Assembly: GCA_013368445.1 (NCBI GenBank)
Contig: JAACJO010000019.1
Location: forward strand, 124,001-188,000
Origin: Leucocoprinus leucothites
Lineage: Eukaryota > Basidiomycota > Agaricomycetes > Agaricales > Agaricaceae
Length of the DNA: 64,000 nt
Direction: 5' to 3'
Translations under genes and position numbers: made by a program
The notes under the pieces: generated by a model
Database searches by the model: none
Told to the model about the DNA's origin: nothing
The model's input: only the letters and a program-made list of their open reading frames with translations
In this document: positions 46,584 to 58,326 of the stretch, piece after piece
Numbering within the stretch: the first letter of the stretch is position 1
How the letters are laid out: each line of letters opens with the position of its first letter

Positions 46584-47466
46584 TAGCTCAGAGGCCCAGA
46601 CGGAAGCTTGGTAAAGTAGTGTATACTAGCTTGAAGGTATGTAGAGGCTATAACGGGGAAATATCACTTGCTTTGAAAGCCAGACCTTGGGGCGAAGTAC
46701 AACCACTCCGCGAAACTGTGAGCTCGATTATCGACACTATTTATGGCACACTTCTAAAAAGGTGAGATCCGGAGGACAGCTTGAACGGAATCGCCACGAG
46801 CAGAGCGGGCCGTCGCGGTGAAATGTCGCTCATGTTAAGTGAATTTGATTTTTGCTCCTATCACTAGTGCATTGCGAACTCGAAGGTGGGTTCAAAAAAA
46901 GAGTTGTGGAGGTAACGTGGCAAGTATAATTCAAAGATTGCCAGTCAGATGGCCCCATGCGAGTCGAAGTACTTCTACCTCGATCTTAAGAGAGGTGGCA
47001 CCTATAGAATCGGAGAAATGTAACGGCCCGAGAGCGAAGGCTTTATTCGGAACATTATGTTGTGGACCACCGATGTCCACGCTAATAGGGGTGGCATGAA
47101 GAAATTCCAATTGAGACTTCCTAAGGCGCATCCTACGAGATGCCTGAATGCATCAGAATCCTGATTGATCATGATGTGAACTAAAGCCTCCAGCATATTG
47201 ATTTGTTGTACGAGATGTTTGGTCAGCGTGTCCGCCTAACACCGCCCGAATCCGATTCTTCAACTTCCTGCGTTAAACGATGTCCAAAACATTTAAAAGC
47301 TTAAGCGAAGTTATTCATCCACTCATTTCCCCAGGCACAGGGTCTTACGAAGTGACTGCGCATTAGTAGATACGAAAGTTTCAGCGAAAACAAAATGAAA
47401 GCAATAGAAAGAATTACTACTCTATACACAAACACATATAAACCGAATACGAGTAACTGAGGGACA
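46584..47466. other. Convergent intergenic region between pectinesterase and FEN1
   Basis: About 880 bp holding two 3' ends. No gene recognised. Confidence 0.4.
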
Positions 47467-49168
47467 TCATCTCCGCTTTGTCTTTTTGCTGGTGCCGCTT
47501 TCGGCCTTATCATCACCCTGTAGTGGTGTGGTCAGCCCGATTCGGGACCGCATAGGTAACGCATCTACTTACCTTCCGTTTCGCCCCTTTAGCCTTTGTG
47601 TCGGTTTTTGTGGCAGGCTTGTCCTTCGGCTTCACCGAGAAGAAACCATCTAGGCGACCTTGTTGCTTGATATTCAAGAATTTCTGAAGCTTTTCTGCAC
47701 CCTTACGGACACGCTCCTCGCTAAGGAAGTTTATCAGTAAGATAAAGGCTAAGCGAAGCATGGATGGCATACTTGAATCCCTTCTCTATTACCAGGAACT
47801 GCACTAGGGCATCAACATCGGGGTTTTTCCACTCGAGCTTAAAAAGAATTGGTGTTAGAAACAAGGTTACGCCAAAAGAGAGGTAACTTACCTCTACTTC
47901 ATCAGCCGGTACAACGTCAGGCTTCTCGAATAGTTTCTTGGCCTCTTCCCAAGGCCAGTCCTCTGGTATTCTGACTCCACCCGTTCCTTTACCCTTACTC
48001 TTCTTCTTTTTCTTAGGTGCATCTTCATCTGGTTCGGCGTCTGATGTTGGGGTGGGCTCTGGTTCAGCCTCGTCCTCGGATTCAGCAACAGCAGCCGCTT
48101 TCTTCTCCGCCGTCCTGAAATAAAAGTCACATTTAAGCAAGAACGAGATGGGAGATGATCGATTGGCCTTACTTTTCTCGCAAGTGAGCGATAACCTCTG
48201 CCAGGCCACCATGTTCTCGAAGCAGCTTAAGAGCGGACTTGGGCCCAACACCTTTGATAGGTTCAAGGTAATCACAGCCTAAGAGAATGCAGAGGTCGAT
48301 GAACTAGATGGAGAGTTCAGTACCACGTTAGGGGTGACGTCACATGATGCGTACCTGGCTCATATTCATCTCAAGGCCTTTCAAAGCAGCTTGGAGGTTA
48401 ATCTCGCTGATAGGCTGCTTCTTAGCCTCGGAGAAGGTAAGATGACGATATAAAATGGGAGTGTTAAATGTTAGGGTATCCATATCCTCTGAACCCGCTG
48501 CATATACCTTAGGACGAAATGAGAAAGAATAGAAGCGGATTGACCAAAACTCACTTTGCCACCGCGAGCAAGTTCAGCACACTGTGCCTCTGCTTCTGAA
48601 GGAGCCTAAATATGGTTGAAGAGACCTATATTTCTCCGAAAAAGGGAAACATACAACGACAACTGGAATTCCCATCAGTTTGAGGAGCTTGATGCACTCT
48701 TCATTGTGCTGCTTCGTCACTTTGACAGTCCGTCTTGACAATCGATCGACCTCCTCGACAGTCCCTGTCTCTTTTGCTTCTTCACCCTCCTCCTTAGCCT
48801 CTTCTCGTCGTTCAAATCGTTTCGACAGCTACAAAAACGTGAGCAGCAATTCAAAACAAAGTGAGTAAGGCACTTACAACTCCTTTCTTGAGCTCGGGCG
48901 GTTTTCCATCAAAAACATAAGCTGGCTTAATTCCGTTCTCGACGATGCGAATTGTGCGGTAGAAAAATCCCATTAGATGACTTGTGGTCTCGCCAGCGTC
49001 GTTCGTGAGCATTTCACCGTCCTTTTGTCGAACAGCAATGAGGAACTGGTATATTGACATTGAGGCGTCTATCGCGACTTTGCGCCCAAAGAGAGTCTTA
49101 ATATCATGTTCTTTGATCGCTGCTGGTGCATGTTGCGAGATAAGTCCTGTGAGGCCCTTGATACCCAT
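47467..49168 (-). CDS. FEN1: Flap endonuclease 1 (FEN1/Rad27)
   Basis: Structure-specific 5' flap nuclease of Okazaki-fragment maturation and long-patch base excision repair, nuclear. Start at 49168: [18 protein letters not shown], with the conserved N-terminal Gly; [13 protein letters not shown] carries a metal ligand. The internal nuclease motif [17 protein letters not shown] is at about 48555-48605, and the helix-hairpin-helix region [20 protein letters not shown] near 48240-48310. Near the C-terminus [11 protein letters not shown] is a PCNA-interaction (PIP) box, followed by a Lys-rich nuclear-localisation tail ending KKTKRR. About eight introns. An ACGCGT element lies 74-79 bp upstream. 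Length and motifs match the family. Confidence 0.96.
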
Positions 49169-49241
49169 GGTAGACGGTGAGCAGGTCAGACACGGTCTAG
49201 TGTCACAGATCGCGTCGGCGATACGTGATCTCTGTGACATC

Positions 49242-49247
49242 ACGCGT
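49242..49247. promoter_or_regulatory. MCB-type element (ACGCGT) upstream of FEN1
   Basis: A perfect ACGCGT palindrome 74-79 bp before the FEN1 ATG. This hexamer is the binding site of the G1/S factor MBF, which drives replication genes in yeasts; use by a basidiomycete MBF is inferred. A weaker aacgcgct lies near 49519. Confidence 0.5.
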
Positions 49248-49911
49248 TCATACAAGAAAGGCACTACATTCTCATCTATTAGAATTCGCTCACGACTGGA
49301 GTTGCTTCGGACGACACAACAATATACATCTATCCATCGATCTGTCTCATACATCATAAACTGTTAGTCTGAGCTCAGTTGTAATACAGATGGTTACACA
49401 TTGACATAGCCTCCATGATATTTTCTGCGCCCTTCACTCACTCGCCGAGGAGTTCTCGACTCATGGCACCGTCACGACGCACTTGGACTGTTTTTTCTTT
49501 GGTCTTGACACCAATAGCGCAACGCGCTTTTCTATATACCGCGCGGTGATGATACGGCGTTGAAACATAGAGGTTCCGCATATCAACATCTCCCGCTTAT
49601 TGCCTTGATGGAAAACCATATAACAGAAATGTCAGTCTATCATGTCAATCTAATAAAAACGACACGGATAAGTCAAGATCCGCGTCAGGAGCAAAAAATA
49701 GATCTTGAGGGCAATATGCCTTCAAGTCGTTGAACATATTGTGTCTCCCGAGCTCAACTCGAATATTGAGTCCAGAGGAAGGCTTTGTTGACTAGGCACA
49801 GTAGTGGTCGTAGAATGAACTTAAAGTGAGTTAATACTGGACATCACGATTAGCTAGTATAGACATCTTAGCTCCCGCTCGCCTCGGTGGGTTCTTGCTC
49901 CGTGTTCTTTT

Positions 49912-50245
49912 TCATTGAGTATTGTTCGCCTCGGTGAAGATTACACTGGAGATCACGATATTCAGGAAAATTGCATGAGATTTCTTGCAAAGCATGGAAC
50001 TGACAGTTTGCGCCACCCTTGGCGCTAGATGGCCCTTCCATTTCAAGTACTTATCTTCTTCGTCTCCGGTGAGATATAGATTCACCTGACTAATGTCGTA
50101 GGCTACTCGTCTGTCATGATGCAATTACACAAGTCATAGATTTGAACACAGTAAAAGCCGGGGCAAGCAGAGTGCATTTGCTCGTCACCGTTTACAAGGT
50201 AGTGTACTTACGTTGTCTAATGAAGCTATCGACGGTGGACCGCAT
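49912..50245 (-). CDS. Possible small two-exon gene, unknown
   Basis: Tentative. ATG 50245 (MRSTVDSFIRQ) reaches a gtaagt donor at about 50212. After a roughly 110-bp intron, an acceptor at about 50107 gives LAYDISQVNLYLTGDEEDKY and then LKWKGHLAPRVAQTV, ending EANNTQ at TGA 49912-49914. About 80 residues, charged, no recognised domain. The acceptor choice is not unique and the translation could be chance. Confidence 0.22.
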
Positions 50246-50627
50246 GGCGCTGTGCCCTGAATCAACGACCCTAACTAAGCGATCAGTTCCCACAGCCCAA
50301 ACTCCATTCCCCCGCGTCTAGATATGACAATCCACCTTCTTCACGACGTCCCATGACAAACCCTAATTTCACCTCCCTTGGAACACCGGAATCACAGCGA
50401 CTTGGCTCGGTGATCCAAGGAGACCCAGATTTGGGACATGTTAGGGTGGTTGCGATGCCACCGCGTGACAAAACCGAAGGGGGCTCAGTTTTTTTTTTGC
50501 GGGGCGGGATCCGTTGTCAGATCGCTGAGGCCTGGATTAGCACGAAAAGGACGGCCAAGAAGCATCACCATCATTGAGATAGGGTGCTCCACCCTCATAT
50601 GCTTGAAGTGTCCTGGGCGTTGAACGA

Positions 50628-50635
50628 TATAAATA
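50628..50635 (+). promoter_or_regulatory. TATA box of the DUF6534 gene
   Basis: TATAAATA, about 170 bp upstream of the ATG at 50803, followed by a pyrimidine-rich stretch typical of fungal transcription start regions. Confidence 0.55.
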
Positions 50636-50802
50636 AAACATGAAAATCCATATTTCAACTTTTGGTCCTTTATCCTCACACGCGTCGCTTGTCGGTCGTT
50701 CGATTCATTCCCTTTCCTACTCTTCCTCTCTGTAGGGTCTCTCTCGTTTTACGGTCGCTCCTTCACTCGCTATCGGGCTTCGGGGACTTGTTGTTGGCAA
50801 AC

Positions 50803-52887
50803 ATGGACGCTGGGTTAGCAACTCAACTTAAACCTTTGATTGACCATACTCTGGGAGCTGTGTTCATCGGTTTCGCCGTCGCGTGTGTGGTATATGGGAT
50901 TCTGATAACTCAAGTATTCCATTACTTCCGCGGGTACCCGCTGGATAAGTCGCTTTTCAAAATCACGGTGAGTGTTGGCCTCGACGTTTCTCTGGCTTAC
51001 CATGGTATTGATTTACGCCTAGGTGGTTGTCCTGGTGTACGAACATCCAAGTCGCAGTTGCTCGTCTTTACTGAGATAGTTTTAGGTGTCTGGAAACCGC
51101 AGATCAGATGTTTATTGGGCATTTGGTATACTACTATGCCGTCGAGAACTGGGCACAGTTTACGGTGCTGGTACAAGCATCCATGACATGGTACGCCCAG
51201 CAATCTATTATCATGAACCACAAACCATTAATCTTTTAATTCTTGCCTCAGGTCCCTCATCGTATGTGCCGAGTCACAACTCAACAAACTCACTGACCCA
51301 CCTTTCCCATCCCATTATAGTCTGCAATTTTAATCGGAGTAAGCGCACTCCATTCCGTAAAGCTGAGCATATGGGTCCTGACCACTGATTGGCCTCTAGT
51401 CCGTCGTGGGAACCATTGTCAAAACGTAGGCACCCGTCCTTCCAAGCGCGCTGAGAGATTTTCTGACATTTTGTGTGCGTGTTACGCAGTTATTTCGGTC
51501 TTAGAGTGTGGCGGTGTAAGTCGGGATTTCCCCTTCCAGTTAGCGCTTTCGCCGACACAAACTGATCTCTCGACCGGCATTCGGCAATAGTCAGCGGCCG
51601 TAATATTTGGATCACCGGGTTGATTGTGAGCGTTGTCCTTGACTTTCGAAGATGTTTGGAGGGTGTTGATGGTGATTGTATTTTAGATCTTTTTGGCCTT
51701 TGCGCAGCTGGGATTGGCCACCGGTAAGTGTCTCTACTCGAGTCCGATGGGCTCTCGACTGATAGAGCTCTGTGCTCATCTTTCTATTAGCCTATGCTAT
51801 CAAAGCGTTCGTATTGCTCTGATTAACTGTCACTGGAGCTACGGTACTCATGTTGCTCCGCAGTTTTGCACTTCCAGGTATCTTCGCCGCGCGACAATTA
51901 CAGGTAATTAGCCTCGCAACCATCAGATGGTCTCATCTCACAGTGGTACCTCGGTTAGGTCCTTGGAACGATCTCACTTGGAACGGGCGTTCTCACCGAT
52001 ATAGTCACCGCTGCTACACTATGCTACTTCCTAAATAGACTACGAACGGGACACCAAACGTGCGTTACATTCATCTTCCATTCTCCGCCACAAAGCCGAT
52101 TAAAATCTTTTATTAGTTCCGATTCTCTTGTGAATATGTTGTGTCGCTATGCAATCAATACGGGCGTGTTGACGAGGTGAGTTTTCATTGCCAGATTTAG
52201 CTCAGCGATAGTTACTGACTTACGCCCGTGAAAACTTCAGTACTGTCAGCACGGCTACTGTCGTTCTTGTAAGTCGGAAACTTATTGATCGGGAAGGCCG
52301 CTCACCATACTGTCACAGTATAATGTCATGCCTGACACCAACCTCTTCTTCATCGCTTTCTACTTTATCCTAAGCAAACGTAAGCCCGCTTTATCACCTA
52401 TGAGACGCTTGCTGATCATTCTGGCAGTATATGCTATTTCTTTCATGGCAACGTGAGTTTCGAGTTTCGCGTGAATCTTTGTTTTTTTTTAATACTTACC
52501 GATCAATCGCCTCCCATCACCAGCCTCAACACCCGTCGGCAGGTTCGCGGTCGAGGCACTGAGCAGCAGGGCGACACCACCAATCATACCAACATGTTCC
52601 ACTTGGGAACCCGTATGCCTAGCATGGGCCCGAACGATCTCGAGGGCTGGGATAAAGTTACTCCTCCATCGCAAATAAGCCGAGGAAGGAGCGTGCTGAT
52701 GGATGCACCACAACAAGCCTACTACTACGCCAAAGATGAGTTCCCTTACAATTCTTTCCATCCTGGAACAAAGTACGTTCTTGTTGCCTTTGTTCATGGT
52801 AATGTTACTGACACTCACGGTGGTGTAGAAATGCTGCAGTTGGGTCAGCATTCTGAAGTAGTGATTGTGCTCTTAAAACAAGTATAA
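50803..52887 (+). CDS. DUF6534 family multi-pass membrane protein
   Basis: Many-exon plus-strand gene. Start MDAGLATQLKPLIDHTLGAV, with the first helix VFIGFAVACVVYGILITQVF and then the family motif HYFRGYPLDK. Later exons give ETADQMFIGHLVYYYAVENW, IFLAFAQLGLAT, AYAIKAF joined to ALPGIFAARQLQ, VLTDIVTAATLCYFLNRLRT (with GHQT), SDSLVNMLCRYAINTGVLTS and NLFFIAFYFILSKLYAISFM, all hallmarks of this Agaricomycete seven-helix family. A soluble tail (RGRGTEQQGDTTNHTNMFHL ...) ends at 52887. Apparent stops in simple translation (about 51808 and 51955) fall inside introns once the family pattern is used, so the gene looks intact. Function unknown; the fold resembles receptor-like seven-helix proteins. 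Confidence 0.85.
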
Positions 52888-53339
52888 TTATCGTTCTTTT
52901 ATTATTTGCTGTATCGTAAGATTCGTAACTGGTTATTCCTGCTTTTTTTGGTAACATGTGTGTATTAATCGTAGTTTGTATATATATTTTCGGAATGGAA
53001 ATTCAAGCTGAGACCGTGTTCACTGACCATGTGGAAACTCTGGGGACTCGGAGTCAATGAAATTCTGCTCCCACGTGTGGAATTACGACGACCGTAAGCG
53101 GCCCATTCCTTGCCGTTGTACATACTCATTTACACACCACTCTTCCTCAATCCGTGCCCGATTTCTTTGGAAAACGCCCAGCAATACATCGTTTGGTCTA
53201 ACTGTACTGGCGCTTGTTTATATTTTCATAAAGCGGGGACCCTTAACGTCATTGGGCGTCAGCGGACCGCACCCTAACCGGACGTGGCAATTACGGTCTT
53301 TCATGAGTGTGCAAAGCACTCTTCGCTTGCTTCTCCACC
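52888..53339. other. Intergenic between DUF6534 gene and GH35 gene
   Basis: About 450 bp; no element recognised. Confidence 0.4.
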
Positions 53340-53507
53340 ATGGAAAAGTCTAGTCATGGGACACAACTAGCGTCATTGAAGAATAGTCCATTCTTCTCAC
53401 CTTCCCCTACAAATACGCCCTCCTGGGAGTCATTCAAGAAACAACCCGCCTGTGAGAGGCAGGACCAATATTCACACCCCGCAGCACGCACTACCTCAGA
53501 CTCTAAG

Positions 53508-56500
53508 ATGAAAGGAAACGAAGGATCCAGGTGGTTATGGACGGGGACATGCCTGGCGACGATGTTGCTGGTGTTGATGTCGTTTTCGGTGTCCTCTATG
53601 GTCAATGCGAGGACGTCGCATGTTGGGCGTGCTACGGATGCCAGAACGCCCGATGTTCAGTTTGACAAATACAGCTTGTTCTTAAAGGGCCAGAGGGTAT
53701 TCCTCTAGTAAGTCAACATGATATAGCTGGAAAAATATTTATGTTCTGAACATTTTGATTTAGTTCAGGTGAATTCCACACTTTCCGGCTCCCAGTGCCG
53801 TCTCTCTGGCCAGATATTCTCCAGAAAGTCAAAGCGGCGGGGTTAAATGGAGTCAGTGTCTACATCCACATGGGCCTCAGTAACCCGGCTCCGGGTGTTG
53901 TTGACTTTGGCGGGTTCCGTGGCCTCCAACCCTTGTATGATGCGGCGAAAGCTGCCGGCATATGGGTCGTCTTGCGTCCAGGTGGGGGATTTAATCACAC
54001 TTTTATAACTTTGACTCACGATCATCGCAGGGCCTGTGAGTTTCTGAGAATCTCTTAATATTTTATTCCGTGTTTTGAATCTTGATCGTCTCCAGTACAT
54101 CAATGCTGAAACCACGGCGGGAGGAATTGCTCACTGGGCAACCACAGAAGTCGCGGGACCCCTTCGTACAAACGCTTCGGACTGGAGAGCTGCGTGGCAG
54201 GATTATATTCAGGGTATTATCAACGTTACTGCGCCGAATCAAATCTCGAATGGTGGTCCAGTGATTGGTGCGTAGGCTGTATTTGCGCATGTCCAGGAAG
54301 AGCTAACTCGCATACAGCAATCCAGATCGATAATGAATACTCACAAAATCCTGCCACCCATGCTGGGTACTTTGCCGATTTGGAGGCAGCATACCACAAC
54401 TCCCCTATCGTGGTTCCCTTAACGTACAATGACCCAGGCCAAGGAAGGAACTTCATCAATGGAACAGTAAGTGTATGCGCTTCCTTGAGGTCAGACGCTG
54501 GGCTAAGGACTTCTTTCAGGGTGCAGTAGACCTTTATGGGTATAAACCTCACTTCTGCAACCTCCTGCAGTTGGCTTAAGTTGATTCTAGACTCGACGCC
54601 TATCCCCAAGGCTTTGATTGTTCAAATCCTACTGTTTGGAGGGGCGTCCCGACGAATTTCCATCAGTACCATACCGATGTCAACCCATCACAGGCTTGGT
54701 ACATTCCAGGTGAGGATTCAACGTCTTCCATGAATCCAGCGCTCATCTATTCGTGAAGAGTTTCAAGGCGGGTCCTTCGACGCTTGGGGGCCGACAGCGC
54801 CTGGTAAGAGTCTCTCGCTCATCTGTATTGAGATTGGCTCTCAATACCCTCAGGATATGGACCCTGCCGTCAGTTGACTGGACCTGAATTCCAGTCTGTC
54901 TTTAACCTCAACTTGTGGGCAAGCAATGCGAAGCTGATCAACTACTACATGCTTTACGGGTACGTGACAGAGTGTCTCCATCGATCAACTGATCCTCATC
55001 AGTTTGTAGTGGCACGTCCTGGGGTGGTATTGCTTTCCCCGGAGTCTATACATCCTACGATTATGGTGCATCTGTGAGCATACATCCACTTGCAAACGGA
55101 TAGCGTACTGAAACTTGAATATACAGCTCACAGAATCCCGCGAGTTGACTACCAAGTTTGATGAGCTCAAGCGTCAAGGTCTCTTCTTACGAAGCTCTCC
55201 TGATTTCTACAAAACGGATTGGATTGCGGATTCATCAACCGGTCTTGCCGTCTCCACCAATAATCGCGCGTTCATCACACTTTTGAGAAATCCTGACACT
55301 AGCACTCAATTTTACATCGCCCGGCAGAATGATTCAACTTCAACGTGAGCACGACGTTTATCTTAACTTAGCAATGCCTGATGATCCATAGGGCTACGAC
55401 CACCTTCAAGCTGAACGTTACTACCAGCGCTGGCAGCGTTCAGATTCCCACTGTCGCCAATTCGATCACCCTAGGTGGACGCGAGTCTAAAGTTATAGTT
55501 ACAGACTATATATTCGGCTCGTCCTCCCACGCACTCTATTCCACATCCTCCATCTTCTTCGCCGGTGTCATCGGCGGTCGTGACGTACTCTTCCTGCACG
55601 GAAACTCAACCCAAGAACACGAGGCCTCCGTCAAGTTGACAGGAACACCTACAAACCTCGCCCAACCTTCCTCCTCAAACATCCACCTTAGCCAGGGCAC
55701 TAACTTCACCACTGTCACTATCCTCTCTGGCCTCAAAGGCCTCGTCACGATCTACGATTCTGACACTCAACTTATCCTGTATGCAGACTCTGCGACGGCA
55801 GCTACATTCTGGGCACCTGTTATTCCCGGAGATGCCAGTAACCCTCTACGTAACTTCTGGGGGATTGGTACCAATCAGACTGTCCTCGTTGGTGGACCCC
55901 ACCTTGTTCGCAGCGCCACTCTGAACTCGTCAGGTCAACAGCTGGCATTAACTGGTGACTTGAAAGAGGGCGTCAGGCTGACTGTCATTGGACCCAAGAG
56001 TGTTAGACAGGTGTCATGGAATGGCCAGGCTGTCTCCTCCGATGCACAGGGAATGTTACCTTCTGCTGTTGACGGTTCATTGGTTGGACAACTCGCGTTG
56101 AACAACGCGACCGGGATCAATGTTCCGAAGTTGACTGGGTGGAAGTTTATGGATAGTTTGCCGGAGGTGAACGATGGGAGATTTAGTGATGCGAATTGGA
56201 CATTGGCGAATAAGACGACGACAAATATTCCCGTGAAACCTGCTTATGGAGATGGCCGAGTTTTGTATGGATGTGATTATGGATTGTGAGCTTGTTGTTT
56301 TGCTTCTCTAGGTGTCTGCGGCTGATAATTATTGATGACAGCTGCGAGAATATCGTGCTTTGGAGGGGGCACTTCAATTCCAATGGGCAAGAGAGGACCC
56401 TCAATTTGTCGATCAACGGTGGCGAAGGCGAGTTCTATTGAACTGATTTAGCGCGCGCAATGGATTGACTAGGTGAACGTTAGCCTTTGCTGCAAGTGTG

Positions 56501-57596
56501 TGGCTCAATAATGCCTTCCTGGCAACATCATTTGGCAAGTGAGTAGTTTTCTCCTGATGCGACTTGATTTATGTTACCGACGTGCGGCACGACACTTGCA
56601 GCTCTACCAACAATCGCAATAGCATTGAAGAGGTTGATAAACAGTTCAACCTCCCTGCTAGTGCACTGAGGAGCGGAGACAATGTAGTCACTGTAGTCCA
56701 GGTACGTTATCTCTTCCAAGTTTGCGAGTCCAGGTGCTCAGGACTTCACAGGACAACATGGGCCTAGCAGAGTCAGGATGTAAGTCAGCCTCCCCGAAGT
56801 TGAATCAGAGATGCTTATGTTTTCATTACAGCGACACCAGATACAACAAAGAGCCCTCGCGGTATTCGTGGATTCAGTATCGCTGGAAACCGGTTTGGAG
56901 ACTGGAAAGTTCAAGGAAAAGTCGGTGGATACAAAGGGTGAGCTTCTATGAGACATCATCGACTCGTACTCTGTCTCACACCTTGTCACTCAGCTTCCTT
57001 GATAAGACTCGGGGTTCGTTGTTACTCTAACCTTTGCCTACCTGATAACTAATTATGTTCATATAGGTATTCTCAACGAGGGTGGACTATTCGGTGAACG
57101 CAAGGGTTGGCACCTTCCTGGATTCGATACCAGCAGCTGGCCCACACGCGACCTCGCTCAGGGTCTACCAAACCGACAAGCAGGCGTCGGATTCTTTGTC
57201 ACTACGTTTGACTTGAATGTTCCTCGTGATATTGACGCTATGATGTCCTTCACCTTTGGAGAGCCATTTGGACAACCGTATCGTGCTTACTTGTTCGTAA
57301 ATGGATGGATGATGGGTAAACGGGTTGGCAACCTTGGGTGAGTTGAAGCCTCATTGACCGGATAGCTCCTGCATACTGAAATGACGGAATTGCGCAGACC
57401 TCAATCCAAGTTCCCTGTCCATGAGGGTATCTTAAACTACCGTGGCACAAACACAGTGGCCGTTGCTCTATGGGCTATGACGCCCAACGTCACGATTACA
57501 CCCAACCTACAGTTGACTCTTGATGGTGTGTATGAAGGAGGTGTAGGCAACGTGCAAGTTGACAACCCAAAGTGGTCGCCAGTGGGCAGGCAGTAA
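53508..57596 (+). CDS. Secreted beta-galactosidase (GH35)
   Basis: Releases terminal beta-galactose from plant polysaccharides such as pectin side chains and xyloglucan. I prefer ATG 53508 because it gives a normal signal peptide (MKGNEGSRWLWTGTCLATML, with LVLMSFSVSS next); an in-frame ATG at 53340 would make a longer cytosolic lead. The (beta/alpha)8 domain shows AAGLNGVSVYIHMGL, YDAAKAAGIWVVLRPG, the acid/base motif IQIDNEYSQNPATH (Glu in NEY, about 54330), and the nucleophile motif EEFQGGSFDAWGPTAPG (about 54760). Beta-rich domains follow up to 57596. More than ten introns. About 1,000 residues, usual for fungal GH35. No lesions seen. Confidence 0.92.
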
Positions 57597-58326
57597 AACG
57601 AAGGGCCGGTTACAAATGGCTTGCTTTGCGTATGATTAACGGACTAATCTGTAGTATATCCGAATGAAAGATTTGAGAAACTGGGCTCGTCATAAGCTAA
57701 ATGCGCTAGTGAATTGGAAGTATTATCATGGCGTGTTGGTGGATAGACAAGGCATACCGTGAATCAAATCACATATAAATGTCATCTCCGGGTCGATACC
57801 GATCTGGCTCCACCTTCTCTGGAGCACAAACACTTTTCTGTTCGATTTCATAACACTCCTGATGCCAGTTCTGGTATTTTAACTCTCTCTTCTCTGGACT
57901 ATGCACGTAGCCTTTACACCCTAGACAAACATTGTATGGGTTGACCCGACGCGTGAGTAGGCGAGGGGTAAACTGTTGATTGAGCTCTTTGGGGACGTCC
58001 GACAACTGCGTAGATGCTGGAGAACGAGAGTGGGTTAAATCACTGGCTTCTGCAGAATTATACAGCGAACCTGTAACAACCATGGCGGTGGGTCGAATGC
58101 TAAAAGTGCCAATTAGCCAGGCGTACTCCATGTGATACAGTCGGATTTGTCTTACTTGAATAACTTGATCCGTTGATCCGTCTCCTCTGCAGTGCGTCAT
58201 ATATTACTTAGCTACACTGTTACCTGAGCTCAAAAGCAAACGATATTGCATTTGTATTTCATTCGCCATAAAGTACATATAGTCAAAGCTGGATAAGCAC
58301 TGTCAGCTGTAAGTTGACTTAAATGT
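57597..58326. other. Convergent intergenic region downstream of GH35
   Basis: About 730 bp containing two gene ends and a tentative open frame (57769-58200). Confidence 0.4.
57769..58200 (-). CDS. Uncertain open reading frame
   Basis: Open for 143 codons (MTHCRGDGSTDQVIQVRQIR ... DIYM) between two gene ends. No domain or signal peptide recognised. It could be a chance frame in 3' untranslated sequence. Confidence 0.18.
   Translation of the reverse strand: MTHCRGDGSTDQVIQVRQIRLYHMEYAWLIGTFSIRPTAMVVTGSLYNSAEASDLTHSRSPASTQLSDVPKELNQQFTPRLLTRRVNPYNVCLGCKGYVHSPEKRELKYQNWHQECYEIEQKSVCAPEKVEPDRYRPGDDIYM

Larger units (their letters stand above)
49248..50802. other. Divergent promoter region between FEN1 and DUF6534 gene
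   Basis: About 1.5 kb between divergently transcribed genes. It contains an MCB-like site near FEN1, a TATA box for the DUF6534 gene and a possible small gene (49912-50245). Confidence 0.5.

Noticed and set aside
51800..51960. Stop codons in the DUF6534 gene as pseudogene lesions
   Set aside because: Alternative splice sites remove them and restore the family motif, so the gene is kept as intact.
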